DNA of 61,996 bases from Streptosporangiales bacterium. GTDB lineage: Bacteria; Actinomycetota; Actinomycetes; Streptosporangiales; WHST01. The notes under the pieces are model-generated. The model saw only the letters and a program-made list of their open reading frames with translations. It made no database searches and was not told the DNA's origin. The DNA is taken from positions 1 to 61,996 of the forward strand of contig WHTA01000028.1 in the NCBI GenBank assembly GCA_009379825.1, given 5' to 3'. Each line of letters begins with the position of its first letter. Position 1 is the first letter of the stretch. This document shows, piece by piece, positions 1 through 8,737 of this stretch. A program made the position numbers and the translations under genes.

Positions 1-1910
1 CTAGGCCGCACAGCAGATCGACGGCACCGGCCGGGTCGGTCGTGGTGAGCGTGTGCCTGAGGGCATCGGCCAGGTTGACCTCCTCCGCGCCGAGGGCGTC
101 CATCGCCGCGAACTGGTCCGGGCCGAACAACCGGTCCGCCTCCACCCGCGCGTAGCGCGTCGCCCACCCGAGCCAGGCCGCGGTGGCCGCCGCCTCCGCA
201 CCGGCGTCGACCAGTCGCATCCGCCCGAACTCGCGGACCGTCTCCAGCATCCGGTACCGCACCGTCGCGTCCGTCTCGACGACCTGCAGCAGCGACTGGT
301 CCACCAACGCCTGCACCGCAGGGAGGGCGTCGCCGCCCAGCATCTCCTCGGCGGCGGCGAGCGTGAACCCGTCGTGGAACACCGAGAGCCAGCGCAGCGC
401 CGGCGCTCGGGCTCGTCGAGCAGGTTCCACGACCAGTCGATGACGGCCAGCAGCGTCGGGTGCCGGTCGGCTGCGTTCCTGTCGCCGCCGCGCAACAACG
501 CGAACCGGTCCGCCAGCCGGGTGCGGATCTCCTCGACCGACATCGCCCGCGCCTTCGTGGCGGCCAGCTCGGTCGCCAACGGCAAGCCGTCCAGGCGGGT
601 CACGATGTCGGTCACCACGTCGTCGTCGAGCCGTGCGGTCGGGCGCGCGGCGAGCGCCCGGCGCCGGAACAGCTCGACCGCGTACGCAGTGTCGAGTGCG
701 GCGAGCTGGTAGACGCGTTCGGCGCCGATGGCCAACGGCGCACGGCTGGTGACCACCACCTTCAGGTCCCTGGCGGTCGCCACGAGGAACGCGACCAGGT
801 CGGCCACGACGCCCACCAGGCGCTCGCAGTTGTCCAGGATCAGCAGGCTCGGCGCCTAGGCGAGCTGGCTGGCGATGCGGCCACGTACGTCGGAGCGCTG
901 CTCGGAGGACAACGTGCGACGACCGCTGACCGAGTCACGGACGCCGAGCGCCGAGCCGACCTCACCGACCAGGTCCTCAGGCGCCGTGACGCCCACCAGC
1001 TCCACGAAGTGCACCACCGGTTGGTCCGCGTCCCGTCCGAGCGCGTGCGCGAGCCTGGTCTTGCCGAGTCCGCCCGGCCCGACGATCGAGACCACCCGCG
1101 CGCCGTTCACCAGTGCATGCAGCTGTCTGATGGCGTTCTCGCGCCCGATCAACGAGTTCGCGTCGTAGTGCACCCCGCACGTACCGGCCGGTCGCGGGAG
1201 AGCAGCTCCTGGTAGGTCCGCTGGAGGTCCGCGCCGGGATCGACACCGAGCCGGTCGCGCAGCTTGGCGCGGTACTGCTCGTACCTGCCCAGGGCGGCGG
1301 CGGTTCCCCGTACGGCCGCCTCGCTTCGCAGCAGGCCGGCGAGCACGGCCTCGTCCGTAGGGTCCCGCTCGAACGCCTCGGTCAACCGCGGCAGCGCTGC
1401 GGCATGCTCGCCGCTCGCGCTCAGCGCCCGGCCGAGCAGGCCGGTCAGCTCGCTCGCCCGGGTTGCCGCGGTACGGCGCAGCTCGGCCAGTGCCCCGTCG
1501 TCGGTGTCGGCCGGCGGCACCAACGGCTCGGTTAGCGCCACCGCCTCGGCTATCGCATCGCGCGCCGCCGTCGGCTCCGCGGCGGCAAGCGCCTGGCGTA
1601 CCCGGCGGATCAGGTCGGCCAGCCGCAGCGCGTCCACCTGGTCGGGAGTCGTGCCCAGCCGGTAGCCCTGAGCGTCGCGGACGACGGCGTCCGCGCCGCA
1701 CGACGAACGGGTGCGCGAGACCAGCACCTGCAGTGCCTTCGTGGTGTTGGCCGGCACGTCGTCGCCCCAGACCGCGTCCACCAGCCGGTCGACGGGGACC
1801 GCACGGCCGCCGCCTGCGGCCAGTGCCGCAAGCAGCGCCTGCGACCGGTCGCCGCTCACCGGTCTGCCACACCACCGCACACCGTCGAGAAGCGTCAGCA
1901 CGATGGACAC
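1..1910 (-). pseudogene. AfsR/SARP-type regulator with BTAD and NB-ARC ATPase domains, broken
   Basis: This is a large transcriptional regulator of the AfsR/SARP type, running off the left window edge. From the GTG near 1910 it has a winged-helix DNA-binding domain, then a bacterial transcriptional activation domain (BTAD). A P-loop ATPase follows, with Walker A 'GPGGLGKT' near 1060-1085 and Walker B 'LLILDNCE' just below 850. The frame is broken at least three times. The frame shifts around 1165-1195, between the BTAD and 'NSLIGRE'. There is an in-frame TAG at 856-858, directly before Walker B. The frame shifts again near 400, after 'LDEPERR', where one added G restores 'ALRWLSVFHDG'. Intact relatives activate specialised-metabolism genes, but no biosynthetic cluster is visible here. 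The lesions may be decay or sequencing errors; the family assignment is secure. Confidence 0.8.
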
Positions 1911-1940
1911 CCGGGCAAGTCTAGGCAGGCGAGCTGGGGA

Positions 1941-2585
1941 TCAGTCGAAATCCGCCGGGGCGGCGGGGTCGTCCAGCCGGGCGACGATGCGGGCGAGCAG
2001 CTCTGCCGAGTTGCGGGTCTTGGACAGCGGCGGCAGCTGGTCCGGCGGGAAGAACCCGACGTCGGCGATCTCACCGCCGGCACCGTCTGCTGGGCCGCCG
2101 TCGGCGGCGCCGAGCAGCTGGCAGGCCACCACGACCTTGTACACGTGGTACGCGTGCGGCGGATGGTTCCACTGCGGCGCGTCCCGGTCGTAGACGCCGA
2201 GCAGCCGGACCGGCTCCACCGGGTAGCCGGCCTCCTCCGCGGTCTCCCGCACCGCGACGTCTGCTGGCGCGTCACCGATGTCCGCCCAGCCACCCGGCAG
2301 TGCCCAGCAGCCGTCGGAACGCTCCTGGACGAGCAGCAGCCGGCCGGCCTCGTCGCGTACCGCGGCACGGACGTCCACCTTCGGCGTGACGTAGCCCTTG
2401 TCCGGCAGGTAGAGGTCGGCCACGCGTCCCGGCGACGTCCCGGCGAGGTCCGCGAGCATCTCGGCCGCGAGCACCTGCAGCCGTTCGTAGCGTTGCCGGT
2501 CGTAACCATCGGTGGCGTAGGTGCGCCCGATCGCCGCCATCGCCTGCAACTCGCGCGCCCGCGCTACCCACGTCTCGTCGCCCAC
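1941..2585 (-). CDS. NUDIX hydrolase with N-terminal NUDIX_N-type domain
   Basis: A 214-residue NUDIX hydrolase, expected to cleave a nucleoside diphosphate linked to another moiety in the cytoplasm. Residues 1-65 resemble the helical NUDIX_N domain. The NUDIX box lies at about 98-121 (GGWADIGD...RETAEEAGY). The usual first Glu of the box is Asp here, which is conservative, while the metal-binding RE..EE is intact. The GTG start at 2585 is supported by GGGAG six bases upstream. It stands alone, reading in the same direction as the broken regulator below it. The substrate cannot be told from sequence. Confidence 0.88.
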   Translation of the reverse strand: MGDETWVARARELQAMAAIGRTYATDGYDRQRYERLQVLAAEMLADLAGTSPGRVADLYLPDKGYVTPKVDVRAAVRDEAGRLLLVQERSDGCWALPGGWADIGDAPADVAVRETAEEAGYPVEPVRLLGVYDRDAPQWNHPPHAYHVYKVVVACQLLGAADGGPADGAGGEIADVGFFPPDQLPPLSKTRNSAELLARIVARLDDPAAPADFD

Positions 2586-2751
2586 GCCTGCTCCCGTCTC
2601 TGGTGCTCACGGTCCACCGTACGGGGACGCTCACTGTCCGCCGACAGCGCGAGCACGCTCCGATGGACGTCTTGAGGTGCCACTACGGCGCGTCGACACT
2701 TGAGGCCAGCTGGCGTGCCCCCGCGCCGGCAGCTCACAAGGAGGTGCCCTC

Positions 2752-3477
2752 ATGCGGTCGATCAGGCTTTCCGTTGGCACGGCGATTGGATCCGCCGCAC
2801 TGCTGTTCGGCGCCGCGGTTCCCTCGGCCGCAGCGGCACCGCCCGTCCAGCCGGGTTCGCCCATCACCATGGGCGGCTCGTACTGCACGCTCAACTGGAT
2901 CTACGACGGCACCGGCAGCCGCGACGGCGTGGTGTACGCGGGGACGGCCGGGCACTGTGTCAACCGCACCGGCCAGGCCGTGCACCTCGCGGACGCGGCG
3001 CTCGGCGACCCGATCCAGAAGATCGGCCGCGTCGCGTACATCAACAAGAAGCTGGATACCGCACTCATCAAGCTCAACTCGGCGGCGCGCGCGCAGGCGA
3101 AGCCGGCGATGGCGGGTCACCCGAACATCCCGACCGGCGTCGCGACCGCCAAGGAGACCAACCTCGGCGACGTGTGTCAGTTCTCCGGGCACGGTGTCGG
3201 TTTCCACGCCACCGAGGTGACGCAGCAGCGCCGCGTAGGCGTGCTCGCCTCGAACAACGGCAAACAGCACTACTGCGACGGCGCCGTAACCCCCGGCGAC
3301 TCAGGCGGCCCCGTCGGGGACGTCACCGCAGGCAACCAGGCCCTAGGCATCGTCAACACGGTAGGCGTCTACACCGACGGCGACATCCCCGCAGCCGGCG
3401 AAGGCGGCGTCTCCATGCCAGCCTTCCTCGCCGACGCCCGAGCCCACGGCTTCCCGGTGAAACTCCGCACGGTCTGA
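2752..3477 (+). CDS. secreted S1-family (chymotrypsin-like) serine protease
   Basis: A 241-residue exported protein with a signal peptide (positive MRSIR, a hydrophobic core, AAAA cleavage region near residue 29). The mature part is a trypsin-fold peptidase of the streptogrisin/alpha-lytic class. The triad is visible: His68 in TAGHC, Asp102 in LDTALIKL and Ser184 in GDSGGP. Cysteine pairs (C45/C69 and C142/C175) could form disulfides. There is no long pro-region, unlike many streptogrisins, so it may be secreted in nearly mature form. The start is fixed by AAGGAGGTG ending five bases before the ATG. It is monocistronic and probably acts on extracellular protein. Confidence 0.9.
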   Translation: MRSIRLSVGTAIGSAALLFGAAVPSAAAAPPVQPGSPITMGGSYCTLNWIYDGTGSRDGVVYAGTAGHCVNRTGQAVHLADAALGDPIQKIGRVAYINKKLDTALIKLNSAARAQAKPAMAGHPNIPTGVATAKETNLGDVCQFSGHGVGFHATEVTQQRRVGVLASNNGKQHYCDGAVTPGDSGGPVGDVTAGNQALGIVNTVGVYTDGDIPAAGEGGVSMPAFLADARAHGFPVKLRTV

Positions 3478-3655
3478 CGCCCCCTCCCGGAAGCGGTCAC
3501 GCCACGGCAACCGGCAGTGGCCGCAGGGGTGGTGGCGACCGGCGCAGGACCACGCGGCGCGAACCGCCAGGCGGATAACGCACGGTGCCGCGCATTGCGG
3601 CACGGTGCCCGCGCAGTCCAGCGCGGCGGCGCACGGTGACCCGCGGTGCCGCGCG

Positions 3656-3679
3656 GGCAATGCGACGGTCGGCATTGCC
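3656..3679. repeat. hairpin with 8-bp perfect stem
   Basis: GGCAATGC at 3656-3663 pairs with GCATTGCC at 3672-3679 across an 8-base loop. A second hairpin, GTGCCGC (3585-3591) with GCGGCAC (3597-3603), lies 50 bases upstream. Both share the GCATTGC word. They sit after the protease stop and may be transcription terminators or a REP-like palindromic cluster; no T-run follows. Confidence 0.5.
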
Positions 3680-3693
3680 GGCAACCATCGCGA

Positions 3694-3755
3694 CAGCGCA
3701 GAGCCCACAGCGCCGCCCGGCGCGCACGCAGCGCAGAGCCCACAGCGCCGCCCGG
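3694..3755. repeat. 27-bp perfect direct repeat, two copies at 35-bp period
   Basis: The 27-bp word beginning CAGCGCAGAGCCCACAGCG occupies 3694-3720 and again 3729-3755, separated by 8 bases. It is in non-coding DNA and matches no element I recognise. Confidence 0.75.
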
Positions 3756-4124
3756 TGCACACGCGGCACCGAGCCGGCAGGGGGCGCGGCGTGGTGCGGT
3801 TGGCTGCATGGCCTTGCGGTTGGGCGCGCTGCGGGACGGTGGGCACTCTCCCGTGCGGGGTGTGGTGCGGCGGGATGCCCGGGCGCGCGCAGTGCGCGGC
3901 GACCGCCGGGGCATGCGGCGGTGCCGGGGGCGTGGTGGCCAGTAGGGACCATCCCGGCTCGGGTGCTGGGGTGTGCATCTCGTTCGGGCGCCTGGGGTGT
4001 GGTCGTGGTGGGGTTGGTGATGCGTGCGCGACGGACCGGTCGGTGGCGCTGGGGTGGTGGTAGCCGTCGGTGTTGGCCGGGGGCGCGGTGCGCTGCGGCG
4101 CAAGTAGCTGCGGGTGTGGCGGGG

Positions 4125-4547
4125 TTACTTCTTCTCTAGGGTGACTGTGGCCTTCTTGTCGGTGATGGCGATCTTGCCGGAGCGGTAGCCGTTGCCCTTG
4201 AACTCGATGAAGCTGCCGCCGGCGTCGCCGATCTCTACGTTCTGCTTGTTGGTGATGGTGTAGCCCTTCTCCGGCAGCTGCTCGACCCAGAAGTCGTACG
4301 CGTCGCCGGCGTCCTTGACAGTCACCTGGCCGGCCGTCCTGCCGTTCGCCTCCGTGATGTTGCCCTTCTTCGCGCCCGGCGGCACCGGGAACCCGGCGGG
4401 CAGACCGCTCTGCTTCACGTCGGTGTACGCACTGCTCGGAACCTTCGACTTCACCGGCTCAGGCTCGTTGTTGATACATCCGGTGAGTCCGGCGGTCGCG
4501 ACGACGGCGAACGCCGCCGCGCAGATGGCGACCCGGATGCGGTACAT
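4125..4547 (-). CDS. small lipoprotein of unknown function
   Basis: A 140-residue predicted lipoprotein. From ATG 4547 it begins MYRIRV and continues with a hydrophobic stretch to the lipobox LTGC near residue 23, so it should be lipid-anchored outside the membrane. The mature part (about 115 residues) is mostly beta-type, with repeated Gly-Asp turns (DAGDAYDFW, EIGDAGGSF) and a charged Lys-rich end. I recognise no family. An upstream in-frame start at 4586 is possible, but GGGGGAG lies eight bases before 4547 and a signal peptide should be N-terminal, so 4547 is chosen. It lies downstream of recA-recX on the same strand, with a 90-bp gap. Confidence 0.75.
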   Translation of the reverse strand: MYRIRVAICAAAFAVVATAGLTGCINNEPEPVKSKVPSSAYTDVKQSGLPAGFPVPPGAKKGNITEANGRTAGQVTVKDAGDAYDFWVEQLPEKGYTITNKQNVEIGDAGGSFIEFKGNGYRSGKIAITDKKATVTLEKK

Positions 4548-4637
4548 CGATTCACTCCCCCGGGTTCGGCGTCGGACAACAGCCACGGATCATGCCACGT
4601 CTAACAGCTCCGTAGGGGTGCCCGGACGGGGGCAGTG

Positions 4638-5192
4638 CTACTGCTCTACGCGCTCGGCTGCGATCGCCTCGTCGACGACGCGCATCGCCACGCCGGAGGA
4701 GTACCCCTTCCTGGCCAGCATGCCCACCAGCCGACGGACGCGCCGGTCGTGGTCGAGCCGGCGGGTGCTCGGCAACTTGCGGTCGACGAGGGCACGCGCG
4801 GTGGCCCGTTCGTCGTCCGGGTCGAGCCGCTCGACCGCGGTCTGCACGTCGTCTTCGGCGACACCGCGACGGCGGAGCTCATGGGCGAGCGCCCGCCTCG
4901 CCAGCCCCCGACCGGCGTGCCTGGACTGCACCCACGCCTCCGCGTAGGCGGCATCGTCGATCAGGCCGACCTCCACGAAGCGGTCCAGGACCTGCTCAGC
5001 GACGTCGTCGGGCACATCCTTCTTCGCCAACGCGGCAGCCAGCTCCGCACGGGTACGCGGCGCGGCGGTGAGCATCCGCAGGCACACCGTGCGTGCCACC
5101 TTCTCCGGGTCACCCGGCGCCCCGGAGGCAGCCAACGAGCCAGGCGTGGGGCCGTCGGCCGCCGCAGAACTCGAACCGCGCCGGCTCGCCAT
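4638..5192 (-). CDS. recX: regulatory protein RecX
   Basis: A 184-residue RecX, which binds RecA filaments and limits their extension and ATPase activity. After a poorly conserved Ala/Gly/Ser-rich N-terminus of about 30 residues come the three tandem three-helix RecX repeats. Recognisable motifs are 'LTAAPRTRAEL', 'DVAEQVLDRFVEVGLIDDAAYAEAWV' (given in part) and 'RRLVGMLARKGYSSGVAMRV'. It starts 12 bp after the recA stop on the same strand, the usual actinobacterial recA-recX arrangement, so it is probably co-transcribed and SOS-induced with recA. Confidence 0.95.
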   Translation of the reverse strand: MASRRGSSSAAADGPTPGSLAASGAPGDPEKVARTVCLRMLTAAPRTRAELAAALAKKDVPDDVAEQVLDRFVEVGLIDDAAYAEAWVQSRHAGRGLARRALAHELRRRGVAEDDVQTAVERLDPDDERATARALVDRKLPSTRRLDHDRRVRRLVGMLARKGYSSGVAMRVVDEAIAAERVEQ

Positions 5193-5203
5193 CCGGCAGC
5201 CCC

Positions 5204-6235
5204 TTACAGGTCGACCGGGGCCGGCGCCGGCTCGTCGAGCGTCGGGCCGATACCGAGCTTCTCCTTGATCTTCTTCTCCAGCTCGTCGGCGAGCTCGGGG
5301 TTGTCGCGCAGGAAGTTGCGGGCGTTCTCCTTGCCCTGGCCGAGCTGGTCGCCGTCGTAGGTGTACCAGGCGCCGGACTTGCGGACGAAGCCGTGCTCGA
5401 CACCGAGGTCGATCAGGCTGCCCTCCCGGCTGATCCCGACGTTGTACAGCAGGTCGAACTCGGCCTGCCGGAACGGCGGCGCCACCTTGTTCTTCACGAC
5501 CTTGACCCGGACCCGGTTGCCGACCGCCTCCTGGCCGTCCTTCAACGTCTCGATCCGCCGCACGTCCAACCGCACGGACGCGTAGAACTTCAACGCCTTG
5601 CCACCCGAGGTGGTCTCCGGGGAGCCGAAGAAGACGCCGACCTTCTCCCTGAGCTGGTTGATGAACACCGCCGTGGTGCCCGACTGGCTCAGCGCGCCGG
5701 CGAGCTTGCGCAGCGCCTGCGACATCAGGCGCGCCTGCAGGCCGACGTGGCTGTCGCCCATCTCACCCTCGATCTCCGCACGCGGCACGAGCGCCGCGAC
5801 CGAGTCGATGACGATGACGTCGAGCGCACCGGACCTGATCAGCATGTCGGCGATCTCCAGCGCCTGCTCACCGGTGTCCGGCTGGGAGACCAGCAGGCTG
5901 TTGGTGTCGACCCCGAGCTTCTCGGCGTAAATCGGGTCGAGCGCGTGCTCGGCGTCGATGAAGCCGGCGACCCCACCGGCCTTCTGCGCCTGCGCGACGG
6001 CGTGCAGGGCGACGGTGGTCTTACCCGAGGACTCCGGGCCGTAGACCTCCACGATCCGGCCCCTGGGCAGCCCGCCGATGCCCAACGCCACGTCGAGAGC
6101 GATCGCACCGGTCGGGATCACGGCGACCGGCACCCGGCCCTCGTCGCCCAACCGCATGACGGATCCCTTGCCGAACTGTCGCTCGATCTGTGCCAAGGCG
6201 GTGTCGAGTGCCTTGTCGCGGTCAGGTGCTGCCAT
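5204..6235 (-). CDS. recA: recombinase RecA
   Basis: RecA, the ATP-dependent strand-exchange protein and co-protease for LexA. The start is ATG 6235 ([10 protein letters not shown]), giving 343 residues, the normal size. The open frame extends further upstream, but that extension has no RecA similarity. Walker A is GPESSGKT at residues 66-73. Walker B ([10 protein letters not shown]), loop L1 and loop L2 ([11 protein letters not shown]...[17 protein letters not shown]) are intact. The C-terminus is acidic as usual. No intein is present. Regulation is indicated by a perfect SOS box 119 bp upstream and a second promoter-like element nearer the start. recX follows. Confidence 0.98.
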   Translation of the reverse strand: MAAPDRDKALDTALAQIERQFGKGSVMRLGDEGRVPVAVIPTGAIALDVALGIGGLPRGRIVEVYGPESSGKTTVALHAVAQAQKAGGVAGFIDAEHALDPIYAEKLGVDTNSLLVSQPDTGEQALEIADMLIRSGALDVIVIDSVAALVPRAEIEGEMGDSHVGLQARLMSQALRKLAGALSQSGTTAVFINQLREKVGVFFGSPETTSGGKALKFYASVRLDVRRIETLKDGQEAVGNRVRVKVVKNKVAPPFRQAEFDLLYNVGISREGSLIDLGVEHGFVRKSGAWYTYDGDQLGQGKENARNFLRDNPELADELEKKIKEKLGIGPTLDEPAPAPVDL

Positions 6236-6278
6236 CAGGTGCCACCTCGGGTCGTGAGTTGCTCTGTCTGTCGAGACG

Positions 6279-6301
6279 ACGTTAGGACGTGGCTCGGACA
6301 C
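6279..6301 (-). promoter_or_regulatory. possible PafBC-type (RecA-NDp-like) recA promoter
   Basis: Read on the minus strand, GTGTCCGA (6301-6294) is followed after nine bases by TAACGT (6284-6279). This resembles the mycobacterial LexA-independent recA promoter (TTGTCRGT, about eight bases, TANNNT). The upstream half matches only about five of eight positions, so this is tentative. It lies 44 bp before the recA ATG. Confidence 0.35.
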
Positions 6302-6353
6302 TTGGGGTGGCGCCACACCCATCTGTGGACATCTCGATGGGCCGATCCTAGCC

Positions 6354-6365
6354 GAACACTTGTTC
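6354..6365. promoter_or_regulatory. LexA (SOS) box upstream of recA
   Basis: GAAC-ACTT-GTTC at 6354-6365, flanked by CC and GAA, is a perfect match to the actinobacterial/Gram-positive SOS box GAACN4GTTC. It lies 119 bp upstream of the recA start, and the nearest rightward gene starts at 6553. LexA repression of recA-recX is the straightforward reading. Confidence 0.88.
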
Positions 6366-6552
6366 GAAGCCGACGCGGGACACGCCGACCTCGCAAACCG
6401 GCCGCAGCAGGCCGCCGGCTGCCGTACGCGACCATGGACGCCATGACCGCGCATCCCGTCGACCTCCCGCGCTCCGCTGCTCGCTCACGTGCGGTGCGTG
6501 CCTCAGTTCCGGCTAGCGTTCTCGCTACGATGCTCACGCCGGAGGCCTCCTC

Positions 6553-7041
6553 GTGACCGACGAGGTGTCCGCAGACGACTTCCGCGAGACGATGGCCACC
6601 TTCGCAACCGGGGTGGTCGTGCTCACCGCCCACACCGACGAGTACGGCGACGTCGGCAGCACGGTGACCTCGTTCAGCTCCGTGGCGCTCGAGCCACCGC
6701 TCGTGATGGCGAGCATCGGCACCCTCTCGCGGATGTTCGACACCATGGACACCCAGCCGCTGTGGGCGGTCTCCATCCTGTCCGCGGCGCAGCGGCAGAT
6801 CGCCGGCCGGTTCGCCGTGCCAGGACGGCCGGGCGGCGAGGTGCTGCTCACCGGCGTGCCGTACCACCGCGGCGAGCACACCGGCGCCCTGTTGGTGGAC
6901 GACGCCCTGGCGACCTTCGAGTGCCGCACGGCACAACGGGTCGAGGCCGGCGACCACACGCTGTTCATCGGCGAGGTGCTCGGCATCGACGGGCGCACCG
7001 ACGGCGAACCCCTGCTCCGCTACGCCCACAAGTACCGCTGA
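6553..7041 (+). CDS. flavin reductase family protein (FMN-binding split barrel)
   Basis: A 162-residue flavin reductase-like protein (PF01613 type). These use NAD(P)H to reduce FMN or FAD, often for a partner monooxygenase. Family features are the opening 'FRETMATFATGVVVLTA', 'STVTSFSSVALEPPLVMASI' (given in part) with the Pro-Pro-Leu strand, and the closing 'LLRYAHKYR'. The GTG at 6553 follows GGAGG by seven bases. No monooxygenase gene is adjacent. It lies between recA and DUF3046, which are often neighbours in actinomycetes, so it looks inserted there. It converges on the DUF3046 gene. Confidence 0.9.
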   Translation: MTDEVSADDFRETMATFATGVVVLTAHTDEYGDVGSTVTSFSSVALEPPLVMASIGTLSRMFDTMDTQPLWAVSILSAAQRQIAGRFAVPGRPGGEVLLTGVPYHRGEHTGALLVDDALATFECRTAQRVEAGDHTLFIGEVLGIDGRTDGEPLLRYAHKYR

Positions 7042-7057
7042 CCCGCCGGGGTCAGCG
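7036..7057. terminator. bidirectional hairpin terminator between convergent genes
   Basis: CGCTGACCC (7036-7044) pairs perfectly with GGGTCAGCG (7049-7057) around a GCCG tetraloop. The stem overlaps the last codons and stops of both the flavin reductase (ends 7041) and the DUF3046 gene (ends 7052), so one hairpin can serve both. Confidence 0.65.
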
Positions 7058-7252
7058 CTCGCGGTCGGGCAGGTCGAGCACGTCGCAGACCGCGCGCCAC
7101 ACCACCACGGCGTCGTAGCCGTCGGCCAGCGCCTTGTGCACCGTGCGGCCGCCGAGCGCCTCGATCACGTAGTCGCGCGCGAACGAGTCCGCGTACGCCT
7201 CGCCGAGGTGTCGCTCCATCCGCGCCCAGAACTCGGTACGCCACAGCGCCAC
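7052..7252 (-). CDS. DUF3046 family protein
   Basis: A 66-residue DUF3046 protein of unknown function, found near recA in many actinomycetes. Motifs are 'LWRTEFWARMERHLGEAYA' and 'ALGGRTVHKALADGYDAVVV', with a C-terminal 'VWRAVCDVLDLPDRER'. The open frame continues upstream to 7357, but the family is about 65 residues long and begins just before LWRTEFW, so the GTG at 7252 is chosen; a GGGGG stretch lies a few bases upstream. Confidence 0.85.
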   Translation of the reverse strand: MALWRTEFWARMERHLGEAYADSFARDYVIEALGGRTVHKALADGYDAVVVWRAVCDVLDLPDRER

Positions 7253-7407
7253 GGGTGACCCCCAAAACCGGCCGTTCTCACCTGCTGGGACGCTCTCCAG
7301 TGAACACCGTTTCCTCACAGTGGAGACAGCTGCCCTCCGACTGGCAGTATCTACCACGATCGCCCCACGCAGCGTCGCGCCACCGTCCCCGGATCGAAGG
7401 CACCTAC

Positions 7408-8737
7408 GTGACGACGAAACGCATCGACGATTCGCCCATCACGAAGTTCCACGTCCGCGCCTGCCGCTACACCGTAGGCGGGTTCGTCTGCGACGGGTAC
7501 ATCCTGGGCACCATCGGCCTCGCGCTGCCGCAGATCGCGACGGAGATGGACCTCGGCGCCGTCTGGCAGGGCCTGCTCGGGGCGTCGGCGCTGATCGGCA
7601 TCTTCGTCGGGTCCATCGTGTTCGGTCCGATCACCGACAAGATCGGCCGGCAGAAGATGCTGGTCGCCGACCTGATCCTGTTCGTGATCGCCTCGATCCT
7701 GCAGCTGTTCGTCGCCGGCCCGATCGCGCTCTTCGCGTTGCGTTTCATCCTCGGCGTGGCCATCGGCGCCGACTACGCGATCGGTCCCGCACTCCTGGCG
7801 GAGTTCCGTGCCGAGACGCCGCCGCGGCCGGCTGCTGTCCAGCCTGAACGCCACCTGGACGGTCGGCTTCGTCGCCGCGTACGGCGTCGGTTTCGTGTTG
7901 CAGTCGTTCGGCGACGACACCTGGCGCTGGCTGCTGGCCAGCAGTGCGGTGCCGGCGTTCATCACGTTGCTGCTGCGGCTCGGCACGCCGGAGTCGCCGC
8001 GCTGGCTGGTCAGCAGGGGCAGGCACGACGAGGCGCGCGCGATTGTGCACAAGTACTTCGGTCCCGAGTACGAGCTCGAAGAGGTCGACGAGGCGGCCGG
8101 CAAGGTCAGGTACCGAGAGCTGTTCACCCGCCGATATCTCGGCCGGACGGTCTTCGCCGGCATGTTCTGGTTCTGCCAGGTGTTCCCGTACTTCGGCATC
8201 GGTACGTTCCTGCCGAGCATCATCGACGCGTTCGGCCTCGGCGAGGGCATGCTCAGCGAGGTGCTGTTCAACGCCTTCCTGCTGTTCGGCGCGGCCGTCG
8301 GCTGGCTCGTAATGGACGCGATCAGCCGCCGCTCGATGGTGATCTGGTCGTTCGTCATCGTCGGGGTCGCACTGCTGATGCTCGGCCTGAAACCCGACCT
8401 GCCGCTGGTCATCCTGATCCCGACGTTCCTCGTGGTGGCGTTCGTCATCTCCGCCGCCGCTGACCTGGAGAGCGTCTACCCGTCGGAGATCTTCCCGACG
8501 GAGGTACGGGCTTCCGGTGTCGGCCTGGCCGCCGGCGTCAGCCGGATCGGCGCGGCGATCAGCACGTTCGTGCTGCCGTCGGTGCTCGAGGGCCTCGGCA
8601 TCGGGCCGACGATGCTGATCCTCGCCGCGGTTGTCGGGCTCGGTGCCGCCATCTCCATCCCGCTTGCGCCGGAGACGCGGCGGGTCGCGCTGCACGAGGC
8701 CGCGAAGGGCGCTCGGGTCGAAGAGGTGAAGGGATGA
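7408..8737 (+). pseudogene. MFS transporter (sugar/metabolite:H+ type), one frameshift
   Basis: A 12-TM major facilitator carrier of about 443 residues. The start is GTG 7408 after GAAGG. The first part carries the N-terminal half, with 'GFVCDGYILGTIGLALPQI' and the loop 2-3 motif 'GPITDKIGRQKML'. Near 7815-7825, in a GC-only run, the frame shifts: ...LAEFRAETPPR continues as GRLLSSLNATW in another frame, and one extra base repairs it. The second half ends with 'IFPTEVRASGVGLAAGVSR', typical of the sugar/metabolite porter branch. It overlaps the next gene by four bases (ATGA), so it probably imports the amine that the downstream oxidase acts on. The break may be a sequencing error. Confidence 0.8.

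Larger units (their letters stand above)
3478..4124. other. 647-bp gene-free, repeat-rich GC-rich gap
   Basis: Reading frames cross this stretch in all directions because the GC content is extreme. None has a recognisable domain, a convincing start or a ribosome site. It contains several copies of GCACGGTG (near 3580, 3600 and 3631), two hairpins, and one 27-bp direct repeat, listed separately. It lies between the 3' ends of a rightward protease and a leftward lipoprotein gene, so it may hold terminators. No gene can be supported. Confidence 0.55.
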
